From positions 430,737-494,736 of the forward strand of contig CAKOGP040000446.1 in assembly GCA_933822405.4 (NCBI GenBank): a stretch of 64,000 bases of DNA, read 5' to 3'. Below the pieces are notes generated by a model. It had not been told where the DNA came from. It did no database searches and saw only the letters and a list, made by a program, of their open reading frames with translations. The position numbers and the translations under genes were made by a program. This DNA is from Cylindrotheca closterium. Its lineage: Eukaryota > Bacillariophyta > Bacillariophyceae > Bacillariales > Bacillariaceae. Below are positions 50,353 through 59,271 of this stretch, one piece after another. Position 1 is the first letter of the stretch. Each line of letters opens with the position of its first letter.

Positions 50353-51683
50353 TCAGACGGTCACCCCATTCGCCACACTAATCGTACCAGCAGTACTACT
50401 AGCTGGAGCAATTTCTTCGGTCAACTCCAAGTCACCGATTTCTGCTGTCAATAGTTGATCGTCATCTGTTTGGATCGTTCTTCCTCGAAATCTCAATAAT
50501 GCATTGAATCTGCGCAGGAAACGCTGCCGAAAGGTTTTGGGAGGGAGAATGCTCTCCCTTGCTTCCTTTTGCTCTTCAAAATGTTGGAGAAGATCAAACT
50601 TGCATAATGGGCAAGTGGTCTTTCCCTCATTCAACCAACCTACGATGCAGTCTTCGTGGAACGAATGCCGACAGGGCAAGATGCGAACTTTGGTTCCAGG
50701 AGGCATGGCTTCTAAACAAATGGCACATTCGTGAGCGCATGGACCTTCGCAAATGATGCCTTCTCCCAGATCTTCCGCCGTAAATTTGGGTTTGGCTTCT
50801 TGCTGTTGAAAGGTTTCTTCCATAATGTCTGACTTTATCAGCCATCGCAGCGCAAGGAATACAAATACGAGATACAATGTTGCTTGCACGACCAAATCAA
50901 TCCCTTTTACCATGCTGGAATCGTCTATTTGAATGGCAATTTCGGGGCTATTAATGTCTCCGTAATCTAGAATTGCACTCTCTTTTTTCAATAGTATCTC
51001 TGTGAGGTCTGTGGCGTGGGAAAGGTGCAGCGGATGGTTAGAACAATGATATGGCTGGATATTCATCACTATCAAACGACGTCATTCTTCTTACAGCTTC
51101 CGTCCAGTGAACTCATTGCGAGATAGTATGGAGGCAAGGAGTTTGCAGTGGCAAAGTATTTATGCGCTGGAACTTTGGGAAGCTCTCTTAGCCACCACCA
51201 TTTGAACTTTTCTTGCCAAGTATAATTGGTGTCGTCCAAAGTCAAAATAACAAAATCCACACCCACATTCCTCGCAGCAGCGTCGATTTGATCAAAGGAC
51301 TCGGTTTCAAGGTCCGCCAGCATCAGTTTGGGAAACGGATGATATAGACTCTCGGCTTCTTCGGGATTGAATACTGGCATGACTTCTTCGGGGCCATCGA
51401 TCGATGGTAAAAATTTGCTGTTGTACAACTTTAGCAGACCATTCATTACAAAATCAACCTCATACAGTATTCGCAGTTCACGGAAATCAAAAAAGGCGAC
51501 ACTTGAAAAGATTTTTCCATAGAATGGATACTTGTCTTCATAGGTGGATACGACTTCCTTTCCCAAGGTCTGATCGCAAAGAATCACCCTGCCATCAACA
51601 ACACCGACATTTGATGCCAAGAGGACTGCTGTATATAACAGAGGAAGAAGCCCACTGACTGGTATTCGGTCCCATGTCTTCAT
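50353..51683 (-). CDS. Membrane RING-H2 ubiquitin ligase (PA-TM-RING type layout)
   Basis: Two overlapping frames join as exon 1 (51683-51095) and exon 2 (51008-50353) across an 86-bp intron. The donor is gtaaga; the acceptor CCACAG is preceded by CTAAC and a pyrimidine tract. The joined product has 414 residues in frame. The N-terminus is a signal peptide (about 8-30, P-V-S-G-L-L-P-L-L-Y). A luminal domain of about 170 residues follows, whose position suits a protease-associated domain although I cannot confirm the fold. A transmembrane helix spans 232-252, and a cytosolic RING-H2 finger is at 291-332: Cys291, 294, 309, His311, His314, Cys317, 329, 332 (C3H2C3). Such proteins ubiquitinate partners at endomembranes. 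The upstream ATG at 51761 would hide the signal peptide. Confidence 0.82.
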
Positions 51684-52384
51684 TTTTATTTTTGGAGTGT
51701 GTCTTGCTCTCCTGCCAGTTGGTTGGTGGGGAGGCAAAAGATACGTTGGGTGGCTTGGCACCTCTTTTCTTCTTCTTCCACGGGATGGTGCAGCTAATTC
51801 ACAAGGCGAGTAATCTGAATCTTGTGGATGGCCAAAAATTATTTTTTGGCCGTCCGACGCGACGTTGAAAACTAAAAACCGACCCGTGGGATTCAGTTTG
51901 TGGGTGGTACTGAAGTAGGCTTATAATAAGACACTTCACGATAATCTGGTGCTCACCGTCCCATCAAACTTTCTACTCTAGTGCGACGTAAACATGCCCA
52001 TGCAGCAAAGTCAAAGTATGTTGTGGTAACTAGCTTTTTAAGAGTACGAACATATTCTATAGTAGTTCGATTTGCGTCCTTAGCGAATAATGGACCATCG
52101 CTTCTTGGATGCAAATTCCTAGTAGTAACACTACTCTATCGAGCCTGCACGATTAGGCCCCTTTCATGAAAAGATTGGTAATACTTGCTTCAGCAGAGTT
52201 TCTTCTTTCGTTCCCAAATCCCAAATGGGTGAAAAAAATCATCTGCTCCCCAGCTCTGGCCTTTCCCTTGAAAGGAGCAATCAAGAAGAATGAACTTACT
52301 TGTTCAAACAACAATGAGGAATATACAAAACAGAACAACCCTTCTTGCTTCTTGCCAAGAGTGCTGGTCTTGCCGATAGTTTTC
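51684..52384. other. Intergenic, no supported gene
   Basis: This 701-bp spacer contains a short hairpin-like TTTTTGGCC palindromic area near 51829-51852 (GGCCAAAAATTATTTTTTGGCC). Nothing coding is recognised. Confidence 0.4.
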
Positions 52385-53224
52385 CTAGCTCACAGGGAGT
52401 GCAAGACGAAACATCTTTGTTGTTCGTCCATTTGGGTCATAGGCACGAATTGTGTTTGATTTCGAATTGAACCGAACCATCTTTTGGCCTGGTATCAACG
52501 AAGGCAAACTTACCCCTCGTAAGAAGTCAGGGCGACGATCATATGCGGTGCCGAAGATACTCTGACTATGTGGGAACATTCCGCAGAAGGTTTCGAAGAA
52601 AGTGGGAGTGTACTCGTCTTCCATCATCGGTGGTGCACGGGCAACAAGGCTTTCAACGTGTTGGGATTCTTGCTCCTTTCTGGTACTTCGCCACCATTCC
52701 CCTTTGTCGAGGTTTCTGCCGGGACGTGTACAGTTGATTGCGACTACTTTTACTTTTCCAGTACTCCGTTGTAATGCATGAGTGGCTCTCCATGCTGGCT
52801 TGGGACACGGGCTACCGTTGATCGCAACCACCTCCATACCCACCTTGATGTCGGATCCAAGGAAGATACTATCGGGTCGCATCTGAAAAACGAATACACT
52901 GCCATCTTCAGCATCCTTCAGAACCACACCAGTTGGTGTCTTCCGCGGTTTCCATACGTTACCTACAAAGCCTTCAGCAGTAATCGAAATACTTCTAGGA
53001 GCTTTCAATATTTCTGCGGCAGCATCTTTCGGGTGGACCCATGTCATATCCCTTCCATTGATTTTTTGAACAATCAGCCCTGGTATCAGTGGAGAGTTTC
53101 CGAACAACCCTATTTTATCCACTCTTGCCAGAATCAACGGTGATGATTTCGACTTGCGTGAAAACCCGACACCTGCCATATCATCTTTGGAGGTCTTGAT
53201 AGCTTTGACCGTCACCCAAGTCAT
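52385..53224 (-). CDS. Two-PDZ-like-domain protein
   Basis: The product has 279 residues. The first PDZ-like unit (about 15-85) has F-G-N-S-P-L-I-P-G-L-I-V-Q-K-I-N-G and the second (about 90-170) has G-S-D-I-K-V-G-M-E-V-V-A-I-N-G-S-P-C-P. Both show the carboxylate-loop and beta-strand spacing typical of diatom PDZ repeats. The rest is unstructured, with a C-terminal Q-K-M-V-R-F-N that fits the RVxF pattern. PDZ domains bind C-terminal peptides; the partner is unknown. It is paralogous to the larger protein at 54827-57514, whose first domain has S-P-L-V-P-G-V-V-V-L-T-I-N-G at the same place. Confidence 0.75.
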   Translation of the reverse strand: MTWVTVKAIKTSKDDMAGVGFSRKSKSSPLILARVDKIGLFGNSPLIPGLIVQKINGRDMTWVHPKDAAAEILKAPRSISITAEGFVGNVWKPRKTPTGVVLKDAEDGSVFVFQMRPDSIFLGSDIKVGMEVVAINGSPCPKPAWRATHALQRSTGKVKVVAINCTRPGRNLDKGEWWRSTRKEQESQHVESLVARAPPMMEDEYTPTFFETFCGMFPHSQSIFGTAYDRRPDFLRGVSLPSLIPGQKMVRFNSKSNTIRAYDPNGRTTKMFRLALPVS

Positions 53225-53536
53225 GATGTCTTAGTTTCCGTCGTCGTTTGAGAGATGTACCACTTGCCTTTGCTAGTAACTTTCCGTATATCAATCCTTT
53301 GGTTTTGCAATGAGCAAATTGAATCGATGTGACCAAAGCTAGCATTTGACACGAAAAAAGTGACCGGAGTTGCACCATAAGGTTTTTGTGACTAGTTTTT
53401 TGGTCAAAGGTGCGCGGATTTTTAAAAAGTCTACCGTGCCCATCCCAGGAGTGGAAAAATAGAGAAGAGGAGTAGATGCACACCAGTAGAACACTACGCG
53501 CATGCACGCGATTATTGTCATATTTCTTGATTATTC

Positions 53537-54796
53537 ATGACGACAATAACAGAGCCCGCAATGTCAACACGGTATTGGAGATTCTGCATTCTTCATCTTT
53601 GTCTATTCCATGCATGCAGTCTACACCTTGAGTCAACAATTCCAAAGAGTCTAGATGAGTCATGGTCTTCTGCATCAAGTACGTCACTGTACTTGTCAAG
53701 AGAACCACTGGCAGCAGTTACTGATAGAAGCATCACATCATCGACAACACCTTCTGGAATATCACAGTCACTTTCGCTTTATTCCTTGCAATGGACACCA
53801 GATGATAGAATCAGTATTCCTGTACGCAGCACTTGGAGATGGAAGGATGCAGTTCTGGGAGATGGACGTGACTTCTTCGTTCCCAAACCGAAGACAATCC
53901 AAAAGCTCCAAAGCATATTCATGGACAACATCCCTGGGCTTGAAGAGTGCAGTGTGCTGAGTAACTGTGCTCGGTTCGCAGTTTTATGCAAGTGGAATGA
54001 TACAGATGTTCCAACTGTCGCTGAGAGGGATCTTCGATGTGAAGCCTTGTCTTTCTGCTTGCTTCATCAGGTCGATTATAATGACAAGACTGCAAAAAAG
54101 CACCTGGCGACCTTGACCCAGTCCCTCGATCTTCCAAAGCTTTTATCAACAGAATTGCCTTCAACAGTTGAGGTGGACTCGGCTGTCCAAGAGTTAAGTC
54201 GACATTGGGATTGCATACATGATATATCTGCTATCATGCTACATTTATGCAAAGTGTCTGCTGGTACAAGCGAACGGCCCCGTCGTCCTGACCGCCAAGT
54301 GATCTTCCGGCCTTATTCCTCGAGGGATGCCCATATTCTTTTGCAGCTAAAGCGGACCAAGGCTGCTGTCTCGAGCAGAAGTGGGGTACTCAATGACCTG
54401 TTGGAACTCGCCATTCGAGCTGGAAAGGCGGCAAGGAACGAAATGATCGTTCCTGCTTTGAAAGAACTAAAGCCATATGGCTCCTCAAAAGACCCGCCTT
54501 TGGATCTGAGCATTGAAGTTCAGGAGAAGGTCATAGAAGATGCCATAGAGCCACTGATTCAAGAATGTCTTGAGAAATGGAAGGCATCAACGAACAAGGA
54601 TTCCATCACAACACTTCGACAAGCTGCAGAGTCTTTGTCCACTTCTGACGAAGAACTAGCAATCATCCGAAAGCTATTGCACCAGCCAACAATAGAACTA
54701 CGCCGTAGTCCAGAGACAGTCGACGTACAGCAAATACTGGATGATATTGATTACAAGCTTCAGAGCTTACGAAAATCCAAAGCGTCGTTGATTTAG
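53537..54796 (+). CDS. Conserved-looking hypothetical protein with possible signal peptide
   Basis: The product has 419 residues from one exon. The N-terminus (about 12-28, R-F-C-I-L-H-L-C-L-F-H-A-C) is a short hydrophobic segment resembling a signal peptide, followed by a Ser-rich linker. Residues about 100-300 are helical with even composition, suggesting a folded domain, for example L-E-E-C-S-V-L-S-N-C-A-R-F and L-E-L-A-I-R-A-G-K-A-A-R-N-E. No family is recognised. It lies between two PDZ genes: divergent from the first (312 bp apart) and convergent with the second (30 bp between stop codons). Confidence 0.65.
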   Translation: MTTITEPAMSTRYWRFCILHLCLFHACSLHLESTIPKSLDESWSSASSTSLYLSREPLAAVTDRSITSSTTPSGISQSLSLYSLQWTPDDRISIPVRSTWRWKDAVLGDGRDFFVPKPKTIQKLQSIFMDNIPGLEECSVLSNCARFAVLCKWNDTDVPTVAERDLRCEALSFCLLHQVDYNDKTAKKHLATLTQSLDLPKLLSTELPSTVEVDSAVQELSRHWDCIHDISAIMLHLCKVSAGTSERPRRPDRQVIFRPYSSRDAHILLQLKRTKAAVSSRSGVLNDLLELAIRAGKAARNEMIVPALKELKPYGSSKDPPLDLSIEVQEKVIEDAIEPLIQECLEKWKASTNKDSITTLRQAAESLSTSDEELAIIRKLLHQPTIELRRSPETVDVQQILDDIDYKLQSLRKSKASLI

Positions 54797-54826
54797 CTAG
54801 AGGTTACATACATGCATACTACAAAA

Positions 54827-57514
54827 TTAACAGGTTTTAACAATCAAGCCATCCTCCGCGGACAGAACGCCGCTGAACATGTTGGACAATTGGGACTCGA
54901 TGAACGACGAAGCTGCTGGAACTTGCAACGCAGTGCTGATGTCCTTCTTCTTCGTTGAGGGGTTGGCCTGATCGTCTGGTGCTATTGCTTCAATTTTGAC
55001 AGCACCAATCGTATTTTTCAGGGCTGTGACGGCTTCGGAGAAGTCATTGGGACATTTCTGGCCATTCACCTTCGTGACTTGCATTCCAGGCTTTAGGCCT
55101 GAATGACGCAGCCCGCTGGACTTGTCAATTTCAGAAATAAAGAGACCATCACTATCCTCATATTGGAAGACCTTGAAACCAAGCACATCATCTCTGCTGG
55201 CCTTGGTAATACATACTGTAACTACTTCAGAGTCTTTATTACCTGCCTCGCTTGAAACATTCATAGAAAGGGCATCGGTTGCTTGCGATTCCTCACGGCC
55301 ACCACCAAAATGATCTGCTCTGGACTCGTTATCCCCGAAATCCCTCGATTCTATGCCCTCTTGCATTTCTCCGTGGTCCTGTTCGAACTTGTCATTCTCT
55401 TCAACACTTTCGCCCGAATCCTCTGACCAATCACCCTCCGAGCCGGAGTAATCATCGTCATCGTAGTCGTACTCTGAATCCGTCTCGAATTCGTCGGAGT
55501 ACTCCTCATCTGATCGCGAGAAATATGAATCTGCTTGGGATAATGTCTCTTCTATGGATGCTTGCTCAATATTCGACTCGTCCACAGCCGGGTTGTTCGT
55601 GTGCTTCTCCTCTGGAAGATCATCCATGTTCATCACTACAGTCTTTGATGCAGGCTTGGACGATTCCTCGCTTTGTTCGGCCTCTTTCGCATTCCGCGGC
55701 GATGATGCACGTTTTGGGTCAGCAAGCTTCAACCCCGTAAAAGCAAGCGCGGTATCGTCATACATCTTCACAGGTTGGCCTGGCCAGATACTCTCTTCGG
55801 TATCTCTCTCGGCAATCTTCTCAGCAACATCAAGATCAGAAGGGCCCATCATGTTATCGGAAGTCTCAGAAATCATGACAAATTCTTCTACGCTCAGGTC
55901 TCTATTCGAGGTATGCCCTTCCTTTGGTAGTTCGGCAATACAGACCTCCAACCCCATTTCGTTGTCCAAAGTCTGAATGACTTGTACTTCTCTCAATTGT
56001 CGGGACAGCTCCGTAACCTCGTCGTCGTCAGGTTCCGATTTCCGTCCAAACGACATCCTTCTTGTTTGTACTCCTGCTTTTGAGATGCCATCGCCAGACA
56101 TGAACGACGATTTTGCTGGTTCTTTGTCTTTCGCGTTCGTTCCCGTAGCGAGGCTTTCGTCAGGATCTGACACCTCTTGGTGTGTGGAGGCGAGACTAGA
56201 TTGCATTTTCTCTCTCGCTTTCTTAGAAACTTTTCGGATATGCCCAGCAAAATCAACTGCTCTTGGTCGCTGTGGTGATTTGACATCCTCGGAGGTGCCA
56301 GATTTCTCCTTTTTTTTCTTCCGACGGCCCTTCGAGGTTGGCGTCTTGGACTTCTTCTTCTTGAGCTTCTTCAACTTGGCCATCGCTTCAGAGGGGGTCT
56401 GATCAAAATTGAAATATTTGGATGCAGTCGATACCGAGTCCGTCCTTGTCGCGTCATCGGTATCGGTATTTTTTGCATTTTTTGCATCATATCCAACTAC
56501 TGTCTGCTTCTTCTTTCTCCCCAGATTTCTCAACTGTGAAATCGCAGCAACGGGAGACTGCTGGAAATTGAAGAGTTTGGAAGAATTCTTTTCCGATTCT
56601 GCCTCATCACCAACCTCATCAATGTCGCAGATATAAGAGCCTGTTTTGCGTAGTGTGTAGCCTTCCGAGATCTGATTTTCTGCTGTTTCCTCCTTACTCT
56701 CGGTGGCTTGGTTCTTTTGGACAATCTCTGATATTGAACGATTCATCACATGTGGCTCCAATGGAGTTTCCGAGATTTCGGTCCTGGATCGGACAATACT
56801 GCTGGAACCTTTCACAGAGGATTCAAGGCGGATCAGCGATGACTCGAGCTTGTCCAGGCCATTGCTAAATTTGTCTCCCTGCTTGGAAAGCTTCCTCTTT
56901 AGCTCCACTTTTCTTTTTGCCTCAGCCTCCCGTTTCGAACCCGCACTGTCAATTGATAAGGTCCAATTCATAGCCACCTCAGCGTCTTGATCCTTCTCGG
57001 TTGCCTTTTCGCGGTTCGTTTGAACAGCAACGACCTTTAAGGTCCCAAAGATCTTTTGCATCAAACGGATAGCTTCCTTGGGACGATTAGGACAACGAGT
57101 CCCATTGATATTGACAATTTTCATTCCTGGTTTCAAGTCAGTGTTAGCGAATGGACTATCTTGCGCAACTTCTGCAATGAGGAGACCCTTTTCGCCCTTT
57201 GATTCCTTGAGAACGATTCCCAACTTCTCCAGTCTCGTCTTTCGCACGATCTTCGCAATGAAGGCCTCGACAGTGATAGAAATGGAATCTCCAGACTTGA
57301 CAAGGTTCTGGGCATCTTTCGGATCCATCCATGTAGCTTCTTGACCATTGATTGTTAGAACAACCACACCAGGAACAAGCGGAGATCTGCCAAACACTCC
57401 ATCTTTTGCCACTGCGGAGATTGTCAACAGCGAAGACGACTTGGAGGCACAAGCAAAGGATATACCAGGCCGAAGCGATATGCTGGGTACACCTGCCACG
57501 GCCAATATTGTCAT
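54827..57514 (-). CDS. Large acidic scaffold with three PDZ-like domains
   Basis: The product has 895 residues from the ATG at 57514. PDZ-like domains lie at about 5-80 (S-P-L-V-P-G-V-V-V-L-T-I-N-G), 90-165 (F-A-N-T-D-L-K-P-G-M-K-I-V-N-I-N-G-T-R-C-P) and near the C-terminus, about 770-850 (L-K-P-G-M-Q-V-T-K-V-N-G-Q-K-C-P). Between them is a long charged linker with a basic Lys block (K-K-K-K-S-K-T-P), two F-N-F/Y-F-N-F segments preceding A-x-A-x-L, and a strongly acidic Asp/Glu/Tyr stretch. Domains 2 and 3 are more alike than either is to domain 1. A scaffold or adaptor role follows from the domain type only. The stop codon nearly meets that of the preceding gene. Confidence 0.75.
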   Translation of the reverse strand: MTILAVAGVPSISLRPGISFACASKSSSLLTISAVAKDGVFGRSPLVPGVVVLTINGQEATWMDPKDAQNLVKSGDSISITVEAFIAKIVRKTRLEKLGIVLKESKGEKGLLIAEVAQDSPFANTDLKPGMKIVNINGTRCPNRPKEAIRLMQKIFGTLKVVAVQTNREKATEKDQDAEVAMNWTLSIDSAGSKREAEAKRKVELKRKLSKQGDKFSNGLDKLESSLIRLESSVKGSSSIVRSRTEISETPLEPHVMNRSISEIVQKNQATESKEETAENQISEGYTLRKTGSYICDIDEVGDEAESEKNSSKLFNFQQSPVAAISQLRNLGRKKKQTVVGYDAKNAKNTDTDDATRTDSVSTASKYFNFDQTPSEAMAKLKKLKKKKSKTPTSKGRRKKKKEKSGTSEDVKSPQRPRAVDFAGHIRKVSKKAREKMQSSLASTHQEVSDPDESLATGTNAKDKEPAKSSFMSGDGISKAGVQTRRMSFGRKSEPDDDEVTELSRQLREVQVIQTLDNEMGLEVCIAELPKEGHTSNRDLSVEEFVMISETSDNMMGPSDLDVAEKIAERDTEESIWPGQPVKMYDDTALAFTGLKLADPKRASSPRNAKEAEQSEESSKPASKTVVMNMDDLPEEKHTNNPAVDESNIEQASIEETLSQADSYFSRSDEEYSDEFETDSEYDYDDDDYSGSEGDWSEDSGESVEENDKFEQDHGEMQEGIESRDFGDNESRADHFGGGREESQATDALSMNVSSEAGNKDSEVVTVCITKASRDDVLGFKVFQYEDSDGLFISEIDKSSGLRHSGLKPGMQVTKVNGQKCPNDFSEAVTALKNTIGAVKIEAIAPDDQANPSTKKKDISTALQVPAASSFIESQLSNMFSGVLSAEDGLIVKTC

Positions 57515-57975
57515 TTTCCAACTTTCCAATCAGCGACTTTCCAATCAGCGACTCTGTTAGAGAAAGGGAGGCTAAGGTCGACGTGATTGTTGATGTTTTC
57601 CTCTGTGGTCCAGCACGTGAATACATAAAAATGTGGTCTGAAATTGGCGATCAGGTATTTTGCAAAAGACAAACGACCAAACGAAACATGGACGATGCCG
57701 GCGCAAGATCAAGGTCATTCGTGCATAAGAGTACCACTATGTAATCGAGCCGGCTCGCCTATCTAAAAAAAGTATCATGTCTCTCGCCATAATAGAACAT
57801 GAGGGCGCGCTTAGGTTCCAGTGGGTATGCCGGGAAATTGACGGAAGAGGCATTGTAGAACTGCTACCGGAGCTTCCATCAGCCTTCCATCAGCCTTCCA
57901 TCAACCATCTTGGGTGCTTCCACATCACTATCCAGAAGTAATATTATCCTATTATACGTAAACTTCGAATAGCAG
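57515..57975. other. Divergent promoter region
   Basis: This 461-bp region lies between the divergent PDZ scaffold and BSD genes. It holds a tandem TTTCCAATCAGCGACT repeat (about 57532-57552) and a triple CAGCCTTCCAT-type repeat (about 57881-57902). Confidence 0.5.
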
Positions 57976-58944
57976 ATGTACAACTTCTATTTGAGAAGGA
58001 AAGCCTTAGATGAGCAACACGTTAGGCGGCAAGACCCAACAACTTACACCGAACCGCTTCAGGGATCTCCCATTACTGAGCAGTTCATTTCCCTGTTTGC
58101 AAACAAGATCAAACAGAAAGAAGAGAAGGACTTCTATAGCAAAGAACAATCAAAATATCCAGACCTGAAACTACATTTTGAGAAGCTTGTACCTTCAGAC
58201 GTTTCTTATGAAGAATTTTGGCGAAGATATGAGTATCGAACCGATCTCAATCGTATTATGAAAGAGATGAAGAGTGCCCGTAGATCCCGATCATCGACTG
58301 AAGTGGCAAAGAGGGAAATGCATAGTCTGCGACGCAAGATATTCGAACGGCTGCAAGCGAAGGATGCTTCTGCGCCTGCCACCAGCGATTCATCGGATCC
58401 TGATGAACAACCACCAGATGAAGATGGGAATGGGAATGAACAGAATGGAAAGAAATCGGATGATGTTTCATTTCTTCAAGAGATGGAATCAACTTCCGAT
58501 AGCGAGTTCAGTGACTTTGGTGGGACAGACGTTCATGTTTATCCAGACAAACTGGAGGAGGATGCAGTGCTCGAGCTGGATCTGGATCTATCAGCAAGCG
58601 AATTCGATGCAGACGCTATTGAGGAGCTTGGCATGGAGTCTCACATTCACATTTACCCAGACTCGATTCGGGAAGAAGCCGAAATCGCAAATCCTGGTGC
58701 GCTGAAGAACACGACGGAAGGCGGAATGCAGCACGATGATGAATATGGGTCGCTAGAGTTCAACGATAGTGAATTTGGGTCCCTTGCACCAATCGCAGAC
58801 CCAAATGAAGCTCCAGCCGAAGTCGATGACAGCTTGAAAGTACTGGATGAGGTATATGACGACGCTTTTATAGAAGTTGACCCGTATCACGATGACAAAT
58901 CGGGTGAAGATGACAAGTGCAATTGTTTGTGTGTCATCTCGTAA
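57976..58944 (+). CDS. BSD-domain protein with C-terminal CaaX box
   Basis: The product has 322 residues. A BSD domain spans about 36-90, with F-A-N-K-I-K, L-K-L-H-F-E-K-L-V-P and the closing F-W-R-R-Y-E-Y-R characteristic of the family (the FW pair). BSD domains occur in TFIIH p62, synapse-associated proteins and DOS2-like proteins. The middle is acidic, with two related segments, D-V-H-V-Y-P-D and S-H-I-H-I-Y-P-D. The last residues, C-N-C-L-C-V-I-S, form a CaaX prenylation box (CVIS; Ser at X favours farnesylation) with extra Cys upstream suited to palmitoylation. A membrane-attached BSD protein is therefore predicted; that combination is the unusual point. No transmembrane helix is seen. 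Confidence 0.8.
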   Translation: MYNFYLRRKALDEQHVRRQDPTTYTEPLQGSPITEQFISLFANKIKQKEEKDFYSKEQSKYPDLKLHFEKLVPSDVSYEEFWRRYEYRTDLNRIMKEMKSARRSRSSTEVAKREMHSLRRKIFERLQAKDASAPATSDSSDPDEQPPDEDGNGNEQNGKKSDDVSFLQEMESTSDSEFSDFGGTDVHVYPDKLEEDAVLELDLDLSASEFDADAIEELGMESHIHIYPDSIREEAEIANPGALKNTTEGGMQHDDEYGSLEFNDSEFGSLAPIADPNEAPAEVDDSLKVLDEVYDDAFIEVDPYHDDKSGEDDKCNCLCVIS

Positions 58945-59271
58945 TTGGACATTCGTCAGAACCCGTACAAACTACGGCTCCCTTGCTCTCTTTGAATTAC
59001 CATTCAATACAACCTTGCTTTGCCCTTGCACACCATCATCGAGTCGGCTCCTCTTTATTCATGGAGACAAAGAATGAGACTGGCGATGATGATGGTTTCA
59101 TATGGCCATGGCAAGATGATGTGAACCACTGTATTACTTCATATGATCATATTGTAACGTCTTTTTATTTCAGTGTCAATTTTAATCCCTATTTGCCACA
59201 CACTATGTCCCGATGAAAGCAGGCCCCTTTATGCATCACAATACTAGAGCATTAGAAGAGCACTATTGCTT
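58945..59271. other. Convergent intergenic region
   Basis: These 327 bp lie between convergent genes and hold only their likely 3' ends. Confidence 0.4.
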
